This document shows, piece by piece, positions 1 to 7,822 of a stretch of DNA of 20,686 bases. Each line of letters opens with the position of its first letter. The stretch's first letter is position 1. Position numbers and translations under genes: made by a program. Location: the NCBI GenBank assembly GCA_030598525.1, contig JAUVPT010000008.1:1-20686 (forward strand), written 5' to 3'. This DNA comes from Gemmatimonadota bacterium. Lineage in GTDB: Bacteria > Gemmatimonadota > Gemmatimonadetes > Palauibacterales > Palauibacteraceae. The notes below the pieces were generated by a model, which was not told the origin of the DNA, made no database searches, and was given only the letters and a program-made list of their open reading frames with translations.

Positions 1-996
1 GTCGGTCCGCCCTCGCCCATGTTCGGGGGAAGTGAAGGCGAGCAGGCGGTCGACGCGGCGCGGCGCACGTACACCCGGTCCGTGAAGGTCGCACGCGACA
101 TGATGGAAGGCCTGGTCCTCGGAAAGGCGATCGGAGCCCGGCGGGCGGAACGTGCCGTCCTTTCCGTGGTGGACCAGGTGCTGCAGGAGCCGGCGACCAT
201 GCTCGGCATGCTCACGCTCCGGGACTTCGATGACCACTCCTACGTGCACTCGGTCAACGTCTCGATCCTCTCCGTCGCTCTCGGGGACTACCTGGGCCTG
301 AACCGCGAGCAGTTGTTCGAGCTCGGTTTCGCGGCCCTGTTCCACGACATCGGCAAAGTGCTGATCCCCTCTGCCGTTCTGAACAAGATGGGCTGGCTGA
401 ACGACGAGGAGTGGAGGCTGGTAAGCCAGCACCCGGACTTCGGCCTGTTGATGCTGTTCAATGTCGAGGGGTTCGAGGATCTGCCGTACCGGGCTATGCT
501 AGCCGTGTACGAGCACCACATGAAGCCCGACCTCTCCGGTTATCCGCGAGTGATCCGGCGGCGACGACAGGGCCTTTTCGCCCGCATCATCGCGCTCACC
601 GAAGCGTACGACGCCGCGATCTCGAACTACAGCAAGCAGTTCCTTCCGTGCTCTCCCGATGAGGCCATTCGGCAGCTTCGGGAGGCGGAAACGGGTGCCT
701 ACGACAGGGTCTTGACCCGCGCGTTCGTCAACATGATGGGCATCTTCCCGGTCGCCACACTCGTCATTCTCGACACGGGTGAGATGGGTGTCGTGGTGGC
801 GCCGAATCCGAATCCGAAGGCGCTCAACCGCCCCCTGGTCCGGATCATCGCTACGGCGGACGGCGAGCGCGTGGGAGACGGCCCCATCCGCGACCTCACG
901 GAGCGTGACCCGGATACCGGCCAACATCGTCGCACGATTGCGCGGTCCTCGGACCCCGCCCGATACGGCATCAACGTTGCCGACCATGTCGCCTGA
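1..996 (+). CDS. HD-GYP domain cyclic-di-GMP phosphodiesterase, 5' partial
   Basis: Probable hydrolase of the second messenger cyclic di-GMP, acting in the cytoplasm. The frame is open to the window edge, so the first ATG (19) may not be the true start and the N-terminus is probably missing. Metal-site motifs are visible in order: DHSYVHS, LFHDIGK (HD pair), SQHPDFG, YEHHMKPDLSGYP (HD-GYP signature) and LTEAYDA. The signature departs from the usual HHExxDGxGYP, with Met for Glu and Leu for the first Gly, but the two His, the Asp and the GYP are kept. A C-terminal part of about 90 residues contains a PVATLVILDTGEMGVV segment that is common after bacterial HD-GYP domains. The next gene starts inside its end (11-bp overlap), so the two are probably cotranscribed. 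The family is clear; activity on c-di-GMP is inferred. Confidence 0.9.
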   Translation, partial: VGPPSPMFGGSEGEQAVDAARRTYTRSVKVARDMMEGLVLGKAIGARRAERAVLSVVDQVLQEPATMLGMLTLRDFDDHSYVHSVNVSILSVALGDYLGLNREQLFELGFAALFHDIGKVLIPSAVLNKMGWLNDEEWRLVSQHPDFGLLMLFNVEGFEDLPYRAMLAVYEHHMKPDLSGYPRVIRRRRQGLFARIIALTEAYDAAISNYSKQFLPCSPDEAIRQLREAETGAYDRVLTRAFVNMMGIFPVATLVILDTGEMGVVVAPNPNPKALNRPLVRIIATADGERVGDGPIRDLTERDPDTGQHRRTIARSSDPARYGINVADHVA

Positions 997-1882
997 GGAC
1001 TTCCCGGAGGCACAACTCTGCGGCGTTCCGTTCGAGCTTCCCACGGAGGGGGGCCTCCTTCGCGGTGACATCCGGTTCCATGTGGATGACGCACCCGGGC
1101 CGGAAAGACGATCGAAATGGTTGATCGTCGTTTGCCACGGCTTCAAGGGATTCAAGGACTGGGGGTTCTTCCCCTACCTCGCTGACAACCTCGCGACCCG
1201 CACCGGGGCCACCGTGGTGTCATTCAACTTCTCAGGCTCGGGCATCGGTCCCGACCTGGAGAACTTCACGGACCTCGAGGGCTTCGCCCGCAACACGTTC
1301 TCGCGCGAGGTGTCCGACCTTGAAGCCATCTTGGATGGCGTGCGGGCAGGCCAGCTTGGGGTAGCCAGCCTTGATCCGCCGGACTCGGTGGGAGTGATCG
1401 GACATAGTCGCGGCGCCGCGGCGGCGATCCTGGTCGGTGCCTTGCGGCCGGAGGTTCGGGCTGTGGTAACCTGGGCCGGCATCGGCTCGGTGTTCCGGTA
1501 CGAGGATTGGTTCGCCGAGTCCCTTGGCGACGGAGATGTCATGGAAATCCTGAACGCCCGCACCGGCCAGCGCCTTCCCCTGCACCGCGATGTCCTGGAT
1601 GACCTTCGAGCCAACCGGGCCGCGCTGGACATGGAAGCGGCTGCCGGCCGCCTGGGCCCCGCTCTCCTGATCGTGCACGGAACGGCGGACGAGGCGGTCC
1701 CTGTGGCTGAAGCGTATTCGCTGCACGCAGCCGCCGTCACCGCAGAGATCGCGGTCATCGATGGAGCAGGCCACACCATGGACGCTTCACACCCCTTCCC
1801 CGGCACGAATCCGAGACTGGACGAGGCCGTGAGCCGATCCGTGGCCCATTTCAAAGCGCACCTGGTGGAGGAGTCACCATGA
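986..1882 (+). CDS. alpha/beta hydrolase (dienelactone-hydrolase-like)
   Basis: Soluble alpha/beta hydrolase of 298 residues without a signal peptide, so probably a cytoplasmic esterase or peptidase-like enzyme of unknown substrate. The oxyanion region CHGFKGFKDWGF lies near residues 50-61. The nucleophile elbow GHSRG puts the catalytic Ser at 141. The acid is probably Asp235 (HGTADEAVP) and the base His263 (GAGHTM), so the triad looks complete. I chose the ATG at 986: it lies just before the conserved N-terminal beta strand, and an in-frame ATG further upstream at 779 would sit deep inside the HD-GYP gene. The stop overlaps the start of the following lipoprotein gene as ATGA. Family assignment is firm; the specific reaction is not known. 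Confidence 0.88.
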   Translation: MSPEDFPEAQLCGVPFELPTEGGLLRGDIRFHVDDAPGPERRSKWLIVVCHGFKGFKDWGFFPYLADNLATRTGATVVSFNFSGSGIGPDLENFTDLEGFARNTFSREVSDLEAILDGVRAGQLGVASLDPPDSVGVIGHSRGAAAAILVGALRPEVRAVVTWAGIGSVFRYEDWFAESLGDGDVMEILNARTGQRLPLHRDVLDDLRANRAALDMEAAAGRLGPALLIVHGTADEAVPVAEAYSLHAAAVTAEIAVIDGAGHTMDASHPFPGTNPRLDEAVSRSVAHFKAHLVEESP

Positions 1883-2370
1883 TCGGGTCGAGGTTACCGA
1901 AGCTCAGGGCGCTGTTGCTCGCGGTGTCGTTCGTGGCCGGGTGCACGATCGAGATCGAGGATGAGGGAGACTCGGACGTCCAGGCCTCAGTGAAGAAGAT
2001 GCTCGAGGAGTCGGCGGAAGCATGGAACAGGGGTGAGCTCGCCGGATTCATGGACGACTACCTGGAGTCCGAGAACACGACGTACATCGGTGGCGCGGGC
2101 CTGCTGACCGGATACGAGTCGATCCGGGCCCGGTACGCGCCGCTGTTCGAACCAGGGGCCGCGCGTGACAGTCTCCGATTCGAGGATGTGAGGGTGCGGC
2201 GGATGGCCGCGGTCGAAGCGATCGCCACCGCGCGATGGATCCTGTATGAGGGCGAAACTGTCACAGGCTCGGGACCCTTCACCCTGGTTCTCCGGCATAC
2301 CAGCGGCGGGTGGAAGATCATTCACGATCATTCATCCTCCGATCCCTCTCCACCTCCGCCGGCCGAGTAG
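1879..2370 (+). CDS. SnoaL/DUF4440-like (NTF2-fold) lipoprotein
   Basis: Small exported lipoprotein of 163 residues. The N-terminus has a positively charged start, a hydrophobic stretch and the lipobox VAGC (Cys22), followed by an acidic linker. The rest resembles the NTF2-like/DUF4440 fold: an AWNRGELAGFMDDYL helix, YIGGAGLLTGYESIRARY, paired beta strands, and an ending of the type GGWKIIHDHSSS. Proteins with this fold are often ligand-binding or ketosteroid-isomerase-like; here no catalytic residues can be named, so a binding or structural role in the periplasm is as likely. The gene starts by ATGA overlap with the hydrolase and ends 2 bp before the GTG start proposed for the GlcF-like gene. 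Confidence 0.8.
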   Translation: MIGSRLPKLRALLLAVSFVAGCTIEIEDEGDSDVQASVKKMLEESAEAWNRGELAGFMDDYLESENTTYIGGAGLLTGYESIRARYAPLFEPGAARDSLRFEDVRVRRMAAVEAIATARWILYEGETVTGSGPFTLVLRHTSGGWKIIHDHSSSDPSPPPPAE

Positions 2371-2372
2371 GC

Positions 2373-3704
2373 GTGCCGGGAAACGCAGTACTCGACGTGA
2401 ACCTGGTTGAGCGCGTACCGCAATCGATCATCACGGACGAGTTCCTCTCCGCTTGCGTGCACTGCGGTTTCTGCGTCCCGGTGTGCCCCACCTGGGATAT
2501 CCTTCGGGAGGAAAACGACTCGCCGAGGGGTCGCCTCTATCTGATGCGGGCGGAAGCCGACGGACGGGTGAATCCGGCCGGGGCGTTCTCGGTGCACCTG
2601 GGCCGTTGCCTTGGGTGCAGGGCATGTGAGTCCGTCTGCCCCGCCGGGGTTCCATACGGACACCTCCTCGAGAGGGCCCGAGCCCGGATACCTCCTCGCC
2701 CGGCGGCACGACGCCGGGAGCGATGGCTCCTGTCGGCTCTCACGAACCCGGGTGCCGGGCGAGTGACCTATGCCGCGGCTCGATTCCTTCGATCCTTCGG
2801 TCTCGCCAGCGCTCTCGGTCGGTTTCTTCCCGGGAAGGCAGGGCAGCTGCTTCGTCTTCTCGCCGCGACCCGGCCTGTGTTCGGGCACACCGCGGCGTCC
2901 ACATCGGCCCCAACTCCGTCTGCCGACGATCGCCATTCGGAAGAGAACGATGAGACGACCTACGTTCTCCTGACCGGCTGCGTAATGGACGGTCTCTTCG
3001 CGCACGTCCACGACGCAACAAGACGCACCCTGGCCGCAACCGGCTACCGTGAGATCGAAGCACCCGAGCAGACGTGCTGCGGCGCTCTTCACGCTCACGC
3101 GGGGCTCCTGGAGGAGGCCCGGGAGCAGGCCCGGCGAAACATCGAGGTCTTCGAACGTACCGACTGCGACTGGATCGTCACCGACTCGGCGGGCTGCGGG
3201 GCTGGACTCAAGGACTACCCGGCGTGGTTCGCGGATGAGACGGAGTGGAGGGAGCGTGCCGAAGCCCTTTCCAAAAGGGTCCGCGATGTCACCGAGATCC
3301 TGGCCGCCGAATTGAGACGGTCCGGAGGGCCGGATGGGGTCCCAGGTGGCAGGACTGTCCTGGAGGGACGAGTGGGTTACGACGCCCCGTGTCACCTGCA
3401 CCACGGGCAGGGCGTCACAGAGGAGCCCCTCTACGTGCTCCGCGCCTTGCCGGGACTCGAGGTCGAGGCACTTCCTTCTTCGGACCGATGCTGCGGTGGC
3501 GCCGGCATGTACAACCTGGAGCACCCGGACCTGGCTGCACGAGTGCGTGCCCCGAAGCTCGCCGAAGTGCAGCGTGGCGCGTTCGACTGGATCGCCACGG
3601 GTAATCCCGGCTGTATCATGTACCTGGGCGCCGGCCTGATGCGCTCCGGCGATCGCACTCCCGTGGTGCACCCGGTCGAGCTCGTGGACCGAGCCTGGAG
3701 CTGA
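2373..3704 (+). CDS. glcF: GlcF-like (Fe-S)-binding protein with two CCG domains
   Basis: Iron-sulfur electron-transfer subunit resembling GlcF of glycolate oxidase, which passes electrons from glycolate oxidation to glyoxylate towards the quinone pool. Two [4Fe-4S] motifs are seen: CVHCGFCVPVCP (Cys28, 31, 34, 38) and CLGCRACESVCP (Cys79, 82, 85, 89). Two C-terminal CCG (heterodisulfide reductase type) domains follow, with TCCGALHAHAG and RCCGGAGMYN. At 443 residues it is slightly longer than typical GlcF. I chose GTG 2373 because it follows the previous stop by 2 bp; GTG 2397 and GTG 2310 are alternatives and none has a strong ribosome site. No GlcD or GlcE partner lies in the window; instead an FAD reductase gene follows after 2 bp. 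A different dehydrogenase partner is possible. Confidence 0.85.
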   Translation: MPGNAVLDVNLVERVPQSIITDEFLSACVHCGFCVPVCPTWDILREENDSPRGRLYLMRAEADGRVNPAGAFSVHLGRCLGCRACESVCPAGVPYGHLLERARARIPPRPAARRRERWLLSALTNPGAGRVTYAAARFLRSFGLASALGRFLPGKAGQLLRLLAATRPVFGHTAASTSAPTPSADDRHSEENDETTYVLLTGCVMDGLFAHVHDATRRTLAATGYREIEAPEQTCCGALHAHAGLLEEAREQARRNIEVFERTDCDWIVTDSAGCGAGLKDYPAWFADETEWRERAEALSKRVRDVTEILAAELRRSGGPDGVPGGRTVLEGRVGYDAPCHLHHGQGVTEEPLYVLRALPGLEVEALPSSDRCCGGAGMYNLEHPDLAARVRAPKLAEVQRGAFDWIATGNPGCIMYLGAGLMRSGDRTPVVHPVELVDRAWS

Positions 3705-3706
3705 CG

Positions 3707-4996
3707 ATGCCGGGACCGGGCGTCTTCGACTTCCTGATCGTGGGCGGGGGGCTGGCCGCGGCGGCAGCCGTGGATGGGATCCGCGAGGTGGACGCGGATT
3801 CCACGATCGCCCTGATCACCGACGAATCCGAACCACCCTACCAGCGACCACCACTCTCGAAGGAGTTCCTGCAGTACCCGGACGTTCCGCGCTCGCTGCT
3901 CTACGTGAAGCCGGAGGGTTGGTTCGAGGAGCAGGAAAGGGTGGAACTCGTCACCGGGCAGAAAGTGCTGGTGCTGGATCCGGTGACCATGACCGTCACC
4001 ACCGCGCGGGGCAACGTGTTCCGGGCGCCTCGCATTCTCATCGCCACCGGTGGACGAGCCCGGCAACTAGACGTTCCGGGACATGATCTCGAAGGAGTCT
4101 ACACGCTTCGCACCGTGGAGGACTCCGAGGCCATCCGTGAAGCTGCCATCGGTGGGTCACGATCGGTACTTGTCGGGGCGGGTTTCGTCGGCATGGAGCT
4201 CGCGGCATCGCTCACGGCGCATGGCGTGGCGTCCACGGTCGTCGAGAGCCAGAAACGGGTGTGGCCCCGGATGCTCCCTCCCGACCTATCCCGCTGGATG
4301 CGTGCCCACTACGAGGGGAAGGGCGTGTCGTTCCGCCTCGACTCGAGCATCGATCGGTTCGCCGGGCGACAGAGGGTCGAAGAGGTCGAAGTCGGCGCCG
4401 AGTTGCTTCCGTGCGACCTCGTGGTCGTCGGGGTCGGAATGGATCCGTGCGACGGAATCGCGAGAGACGCGGGCCTCGCCGTGGCCGATGGGATCCGGGT
4501 GGACACCTTCGGAGAGACCAGTCATCCTCACATCTATGCGGCCGGAGACGTGGCCCGATTCCCTGATCCGGTCTTCGGCGGGCACACACGGGTCGAGCAC
4601 TGGGAGCATGCGCGTGAACACGGACGGCTTGTCGGGCGTAACATGGCAGGTGAGAGAGTACCCTATGAGCTGTTATCCTATTTCTTCTCGAGAGTGTTCG
4701 ACTTGAGCCTCAACGCCGTGGGGCGTCCGGCGCTTGCCGACGAGACCGTGTTCTGGGGAGAACCGGGCGAAGGACCGTGCGCAGCGTTCGGACTGTCAAA
4801 AGGTCGATTGTGCGCCGTCGTTCTCCTGGACGCTCCGGCGGAACTGGAAGCCGGTCGTGCTCTCGTGCGAGCGCGCGTATCGGCTGAGTTGCTTTACGAT
4901 GCCGCCGGGCGAGACCTCGTCTCGCTCCGTGATCTGGCCGATTCGGCCACGGAATATCGGGACCGGGATCCAGAAACAGGAGATTCAAATGAGTGA
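3707..4996 (+). CDS. FAD-dependent NAD(P)H:ferredoxin reductase-type oxidoreductase
   Basis: Flavoprotein of 429 residues of the rubredoxin/ferredoxin reductase type (AIF/BphA4 family), which moves electrons between NAD(P)H and an iron-sulfur protein. Visible are the N-terminal FAD fingerprint VGGGLAAAAAVDG, the PYQRPPLSKEFL segment typical of the family, an NAD(P)-binding fingerprint VGAGFVGMELAASL near residue 155, the second FAD motif HIYAAGDVARF, and VEHWEHAREHG. A C-terminal reductase domain of about 100 residues follows. It lies 2 bp after the GlcF-like gene and overlaps the Fe-S assembly gene by 8 bp. The context suggests its partner is an Fe-S protein, possibly the GlcF-like protein itself, but this is inference. 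Confidence 0.88.
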   Translation: MPGPGVFDFLIVGGGLAAAAAVDGIREVDADSTIALITDESEPPYQRPPLSKEFLQYPDVPRSLLYVKPEGWFEEQERVELVTGQKVLVLDPVTMTVTTARGNVFRAPRILIATGGRARQLDVPGHDLEGVYTLRTVEDSEAIREAAIGGSRSVLVGAGFVGMELAASLTAHGVASTVVESQKRVWPRMLPPDLSRWMRAHYEGKGVSFRLDSSIDRFAGRQRVEEVEVGAELLPCDLVVVGVGMDPCDGIARDAGLAVADGIRVDTFGETSHPHIYAAGDVARFPDPVFGGHTRVEHWEHAREHGRLVGRNMAGERVPYELLSYFFSRVFDLSLNAVGRPALADETVFWGEPGEGPCAAFGLSKGRLCAVVLLDAPAELEAGRALVRARVSAELLYDAAGRDLVSLRDLADSATEYRDRDPETGDSNE

Positions 4997-5294
4997 GTTG
5001 GACCTGGCGGAGGCCGTACGGCAGGAGCTCCGCGGAGTGATAGACCCTGAGTTGGGCATCAGCATCGTGGACCTTGGCCTGGTGTACGACATAGAGGTCG
5101 AGGACGCGCACGCGAAGGTCACGATGACCCTGACCAGTCCGGGTTGTCCGGCCGGCGGTCAGATTCTCATGAGCGCCCAGCACGCGGCCGAGGCGGTCGA
5201 GGGTGTCGAGAAAGCAGACGTGAACCTGGTGTGGAAACCGTTCTGGACGCCGGACAGGATCGATGCTGCAACTCGTGCGATGCTGGGATTCTAA
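4989..5294 (+). CDS. MIP18/SufT-family (DUF59) metal-sulfur cluster assembly factor
   Basis: Protein of 101 residues that fits the DUF59/MIP18 family, whose members (SufT, PaaD, eukaryotic MIP18) help insert or mature Fe-S clusters in client proteins. Diagnostic pieces are VIDPELGISIVDLGLVYDI at the N-terminus, LTSPGCPAGGQI with the conserved reactive Cys53, and VWKPFWTPDRI near the end. The ATG at 4989 is preceded by AGGAGA with about 5 bp spacing, a very good ribosome site, and lies inside the end of the reductase gene. Coexpression with an eight-Cys Fe-S protein and a flavin reductase supports a role in maturing that unit. Confidence 0.9.
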   Translation: MSELDLAEAVRQELRGVIDPELGISIVDLGLVYDIEVEDAHAKVTMTLTSPGCPAGGQILMSAQHAAEAVEGVEKADVNLVWKPFWTPDRIDAATRAMLGF

Positions 5295-5772
5295 CCCCCA
5301 TCTACCGGCCTCCCCAGCTCCTACCGTTGATACCCAGTTGATCCAAGCCGGTACCGTTTCGCACAGACAGCGGAGCGGTTCAGGCGGGGTCGCCGACCTG
5401 CTCGACAGGAACCTGAACCTGTACGGTCCGGGCGCAAAACCGTGAGGTCGCAGGGGCGCCCCGTCTGTCTCTGACGGAAACGAGGGATGGGTCGTTCGTC
5501 CCGGCGGGGGCGCTGGGGACGCTCGATCCTTCCCTTGTTTCGGTCGTGCCTTTGACGCTTTCGGGCTCCCTGCGTGACACTCGTGTGACACCCCCGATTG
5601 ATCTTGGTCGTGCGCCTGGTACGGATGTCCACCCGACCCGGGCGTGACGTGAGAGAGCGGAGGCTGAATCCATATCGCGCCTGTGGGGCCGCAGGGTGTC
5701 GAGACCGGGTTCTCCTTCGCTTTTCTCTTTCACCCTCCTATCTTCCCGTTTGTATTCCGAGGGGAGAACCGA
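5295..5772 (+). other. 478-bp non-coding stretch, likely terminator/promoter region before fxsA
   Basis: The only sizeable gap in the window. Frames here give Arg/Pro-rich translations without family motifs, so I see no gene. It holds a tandem GAACCT GAACCT (5409-5420), a small stem CCGTC/GACGG with a 7-nt loop (5461-5477), and a GTGACAC direct repeat (5574-5591). No hairpin with a T run that would mark a clear terminator is seen, and no convincing -35/-10 pair. By position it should contain the promoter for fxsA-doxX. Confidence 0.5.
5574..5591 (+). promoter_or_regulatory. GTGACAC direct repeat, 11-bp period (possible operator)
   Basis: Two copies of GTGACAC start at 5574 and 5585, separated by TCGT, so their starts are 11 bp apart, about one helical turn. 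It lies about 180 bp upstream of fxsA. Direct repeats at this spacing are a common layout for regulator binding, but the half-site is short and could be chance. Confidence 0.2.
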
Positions 5773-6258
5773 TTGTTCCGACTCATCCTGTTGTTCACAC
5801 TGCTTCCTCTCGCCGAGCTGAGCCTGTTGCTCAGGATCGGGGGGTGGCTCGGCACCGGCCCGACGGTCGGCCTGGTCATCGTCACCGGCATCGTGGGTGC
5901 GTGGCTCGCCCGGCGTGAAGGCATCCGCACATGGGGGCGTGTGCAGGCGGACCTGGCCGCCGGCCGCATGCCAGGCAAGGAACTCCTTCACGCCCTGCTT
6001 GTTTTCATCGCAGGGGTGGTCCTCGTGACTCCCGGAGTGCTCACCGACGCCGCGGGCCTTCTGCTCCTCGCGCGACCGGCCCGGGAGGCCATCGCCCGCC
6101 GCATTCGGAAACGGCTCTCGGGCCAGGTTCAGCTCCAGACGGTGGGGTTCGGCGGCGGAACGTCAGACTGGAACGAAGGCGGGGATCCGATGCGGTCTGC
6201 GGGCGACCCGGAATCGGACCGATCCGGCGGCCGCGTGATCGAAGTGCAGGCTGACTGA
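5773..6258 (+). CDS. fxsA: FxsA-family membrane protein
   Basis: Integral membrane protein of 161 residues related to FxsA, known from E. coli where excess FxsA relieves exclusion of phage T7 by the F plasmid; its normal role is unclear. Typical features are the start FRLILLFTLLPLAELSLLL, a second hydrophobic segment GLVIVTGIVGAWLARREG, a VQADLAAGRMPGKELLHALL amphipathic stretch, and LVTPGVLTDAAGLLLLARP. The tail after about residue 120 is polar and variable. I chose the TTG at 5773: GGGGAG lies 6 bp upstream and translation then begins exactly at the family's usual N-terminus. An in-frame start at 5683 would add a poorly conserved leader. doxX follows after 15 bp. Confidence 0.88.
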   Translation: MFRLILLFTLLPLAELSLLLRIGGWLGTGPTVGLVIVTGIVGAWLARREGIRTWGRVQADLAAGRMPGKELLHALLVFIAGVVLVTPGVLTDAAGLLLLARPAREAIARRIRKRLSGQVQLQTVGFGGGTSDWNEGGDPMRSAGDPESDRSGGRVIEVQAD

Positions 6259-6273
6259 GCGAGATTGGGGGGT

Positions 6274-6690
6274 ATGATGGATCGAGGCGTGAACCCGGAC
6301 CTGGGACTGGCGATTCTGCGGGTAGTGCTCGGCGTGATCTTCATCGCGCACGGTGCGCCGGCCGTGTTCGGGGGAATGGAGGGCACGACGGCCTTCATGG
6401 ATTCCCTCGGCATTCCGCTGCCGGTCGTCGCCGCATGGGCGATCACGCTTCTCGAATTCCTGGGCGGGATTTCCCTGATCGCCGGCTTTCTCGTTACGCC
6501 CGTGGCGCTCCTGCTGGCCACCCACATGATGATGGGGATCGTGCTGGTTCATGCGGCGAAGGGTTTCTATGTATTGGGGCCGGACGCGAACGGCGGGATC
6601 GAGTTCAATCTGCTCCTGACGGCTTCGCTGCTGATGCTCGTCTTCGGAGGTCCGGGGCTGGCAGCTATGGACTCACGCCAGCACGGCTAG
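6274..6690 (+). CDS. DoxX-family membrane protein
   Basis: Small membrane protein of 138 residues with four predicted membrane helices: LAILRVVLGVIFIAHGAPAV, VVAAWAITLLEFLGGISLIA, a PVALLLATHMMMGIVLVHAA stretch, and LLLTASLLMLVFGGPGL. The first helix with the HGAPAVFGG turn and the second with LEFLGGISLIAGFL match the DoxX family, whose members are linked to thiosulfate or quinone redox chemistry and to oxidative-stress complexes. No specific substrate can be read from the sequence. The start is one of two adjacent ATGs (6274 or 6277) preceded by a G-rich stretch. It probably forms a unit with fxsA and ends on a CTAG shared with the opposing queG. Confidence 0.85.
   Translation: MMDRGVNPDLGLAILRVVLGVIFIAHGAPAVFGGMEGTTAFMDSLGIPLPVVAAWAITLLEFLGGISLIAGFLVTPVALLLATHMMMGIVLVHAAKGFYVLGPDANGGIEFNLLLTASLLMLVFGGPGLAAMDSRQHG
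6687..6690. other. CTAG palindrome used as stop codon by both convergent genes
   Basis: On the plus strand TAG at 6688-6690 ends doxX. On the minus strand TAG at 6689-6687 ends queG. The genes therefore overlap by 4 bp and leave no space for an intergenic terminator. Confidence 0.95.
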
Positions 6691-7799
6691 GAAGCGTCAC
6701 CCCGCGCGGTGTCGAGGCGCGCGAGCGCCCACGCCGCGTGCTCCCTGACGACGGGCGATTCCTCGTCGAAACAGCGCATGACGACAGGCAACGCGGCGGA
6801 TTCACCGCTGTTACCGAGACCCACGCACAGGTTTCGCAGCAGCCCCTCGCGCCCGGGTCGCGCCAGGGCTGTCTCACCGTAGAGTGATCGGAACTGCTCA
6901 TCCGACAGGTCCAGCAGTTCCTCGGCCCAGCTGATCATCGATTCCGGGTGTGCCGAGCCTCCCCGTCTGGCGGCCAGGCCCGCCAGCTCTCCGGTCGGCA
7001 CGTCGTCGTTCCACGGACAAACCTCCTGGCAGATGTCGCACCCGATCACCCGGTTCCCGATCTGTGGGCGCAGGGCCTCGGGGATCGGCCCTCGCAGCTC
7101 GATGGTCAGGTACGAGATGCAGAGTCGGGCGTCGAGCTCACGGGGGCCGGTGATCGCCCCGGTGGGGCATGCCTCGATGCACCGGACGCAGGTGCCGCAC
7201 CGATCGGCATCGAATGGAAGGTCCGGAGGAATCTCCGCCGTGGTGAGCAGTTCCCCGAGAAGGGTCCATGAACCGAGCCTCGGGTGGATGAGCATGGTGT
7301 TCTTGCCCACCCAACCGAGGCCGGCCCGTTGCGCGTGGTCCCGCTCCAGCACTGGCCCGTAGTCGACGTAGGACCTGACCGTCGCCGACGGCCAGTGATC
7401 GTGGACCAGGGACGCCAGGCGCTCCAGGCGCTGCTCGAACTCGAGGTGGTAGTCGCGGCCATCGGCATACCTGGCGACCACCGCTCGCCCCGGACCGGCG
7501 GACACTCCCGCCAATTCGGCTTCGGGCGTGGCAGCGTAGCTCAGCGAGACCATCACGAGCGTGCGGCACCCGGGAAGCGCTTCCTGGGGATCCAGCCTCC
7601 TGCGGATCGAATCCTCTCGCGCCATCCACCGCATCTCGCCGTGACTGCCCTGGCTCAGCCACTCGAGGTACGCGTCGGCGTGGGGAGGCGTGGTGGCAGG
7701 CGCGAAACCGACCTGCAGGAAGCCGAGGCCCAGCGCATCAGCGCGGAAGGCTTCCCGGTCCTCGATCGACGCCGCCGGCTGCTGTCGCTCGGATAGCAT
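6687..7799 (-). CDS. queG: epoxyqueuosine reductase QueG
   Basis: Cobalamin-dependent epoxyqueuosine reductase, the last step in making the queuosine wobble base of tRNA. Motifs in the 370-residue product: SYVDYGPVLERDHAQRAGLG with the catalytic Asp146, then GWVGKNTMLIHPRLGSW, a first cluster motif CGTCVRCIEACP (Cys201, 204, 207, 211), Cys227 in LCISYLTIE, and CDICQEVCPWN (Cys254, 257, 261), together enough for two [4Fe-4S] clusters. The C-terminal 70 residues look like a HEAT-type repeat (RNLCVGLGNSG, EHAAWALARL). I chose ATG 7799, 23 bp after the nth stop; GTG 7847 would overlap nth and add 16 poorly conserved residues. Last gene of the minus-strand cluster. No other queuosine gene is in the window. 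Confidence 0.93.
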   Translation of the reverse strand: MLSERQQPAASIEDREAFRADALGLGFLQVGFAPATTPPHADAYLEWLSQGSHGEMRWMAREDSIRRRLDPQEALPGCRTLVMVSLSYAATPEAELAGVSAGPGRAVVARYADGRDYHLEFEQRLERLASLVHDHWPSATVRSYVDYGPVLERDHAQRAGLGWVGKNTMLIHPRLGSWTLLGELLTTAEIPPDLPFDADRCGTCVRCIEACPTGAITGPRELDARLCISYLTIELRGPIPEALRPQIGNRVIGCDICQEVCPWNDDVPTGELAGLAARRGGSAHPESMISWAEELLDLSDEQFRSLYGETALARPGREGLLRNLCVGLGNSGESAALPVVMRCFDEESPVVREHAAWALARLDTARGDAS

Positions 7800-7822
7800 G
7801 GAGTCTCGATCCACCCACCGGT

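Noticed and set aside
2328..3671. Minus-strand open frame (447 codons) opposite the GlcF-like gene
   Set aside because: No motifs; the plus strand has unmistakable Fe-S cysteine motifs.
5321..5991. Minus-strand frames across the 478-bp gap and the start of fxsA
   Set aside because: Arg/Pro/Gln-rich, no ribosome site and no motif; they run into fxsA on the other strand.
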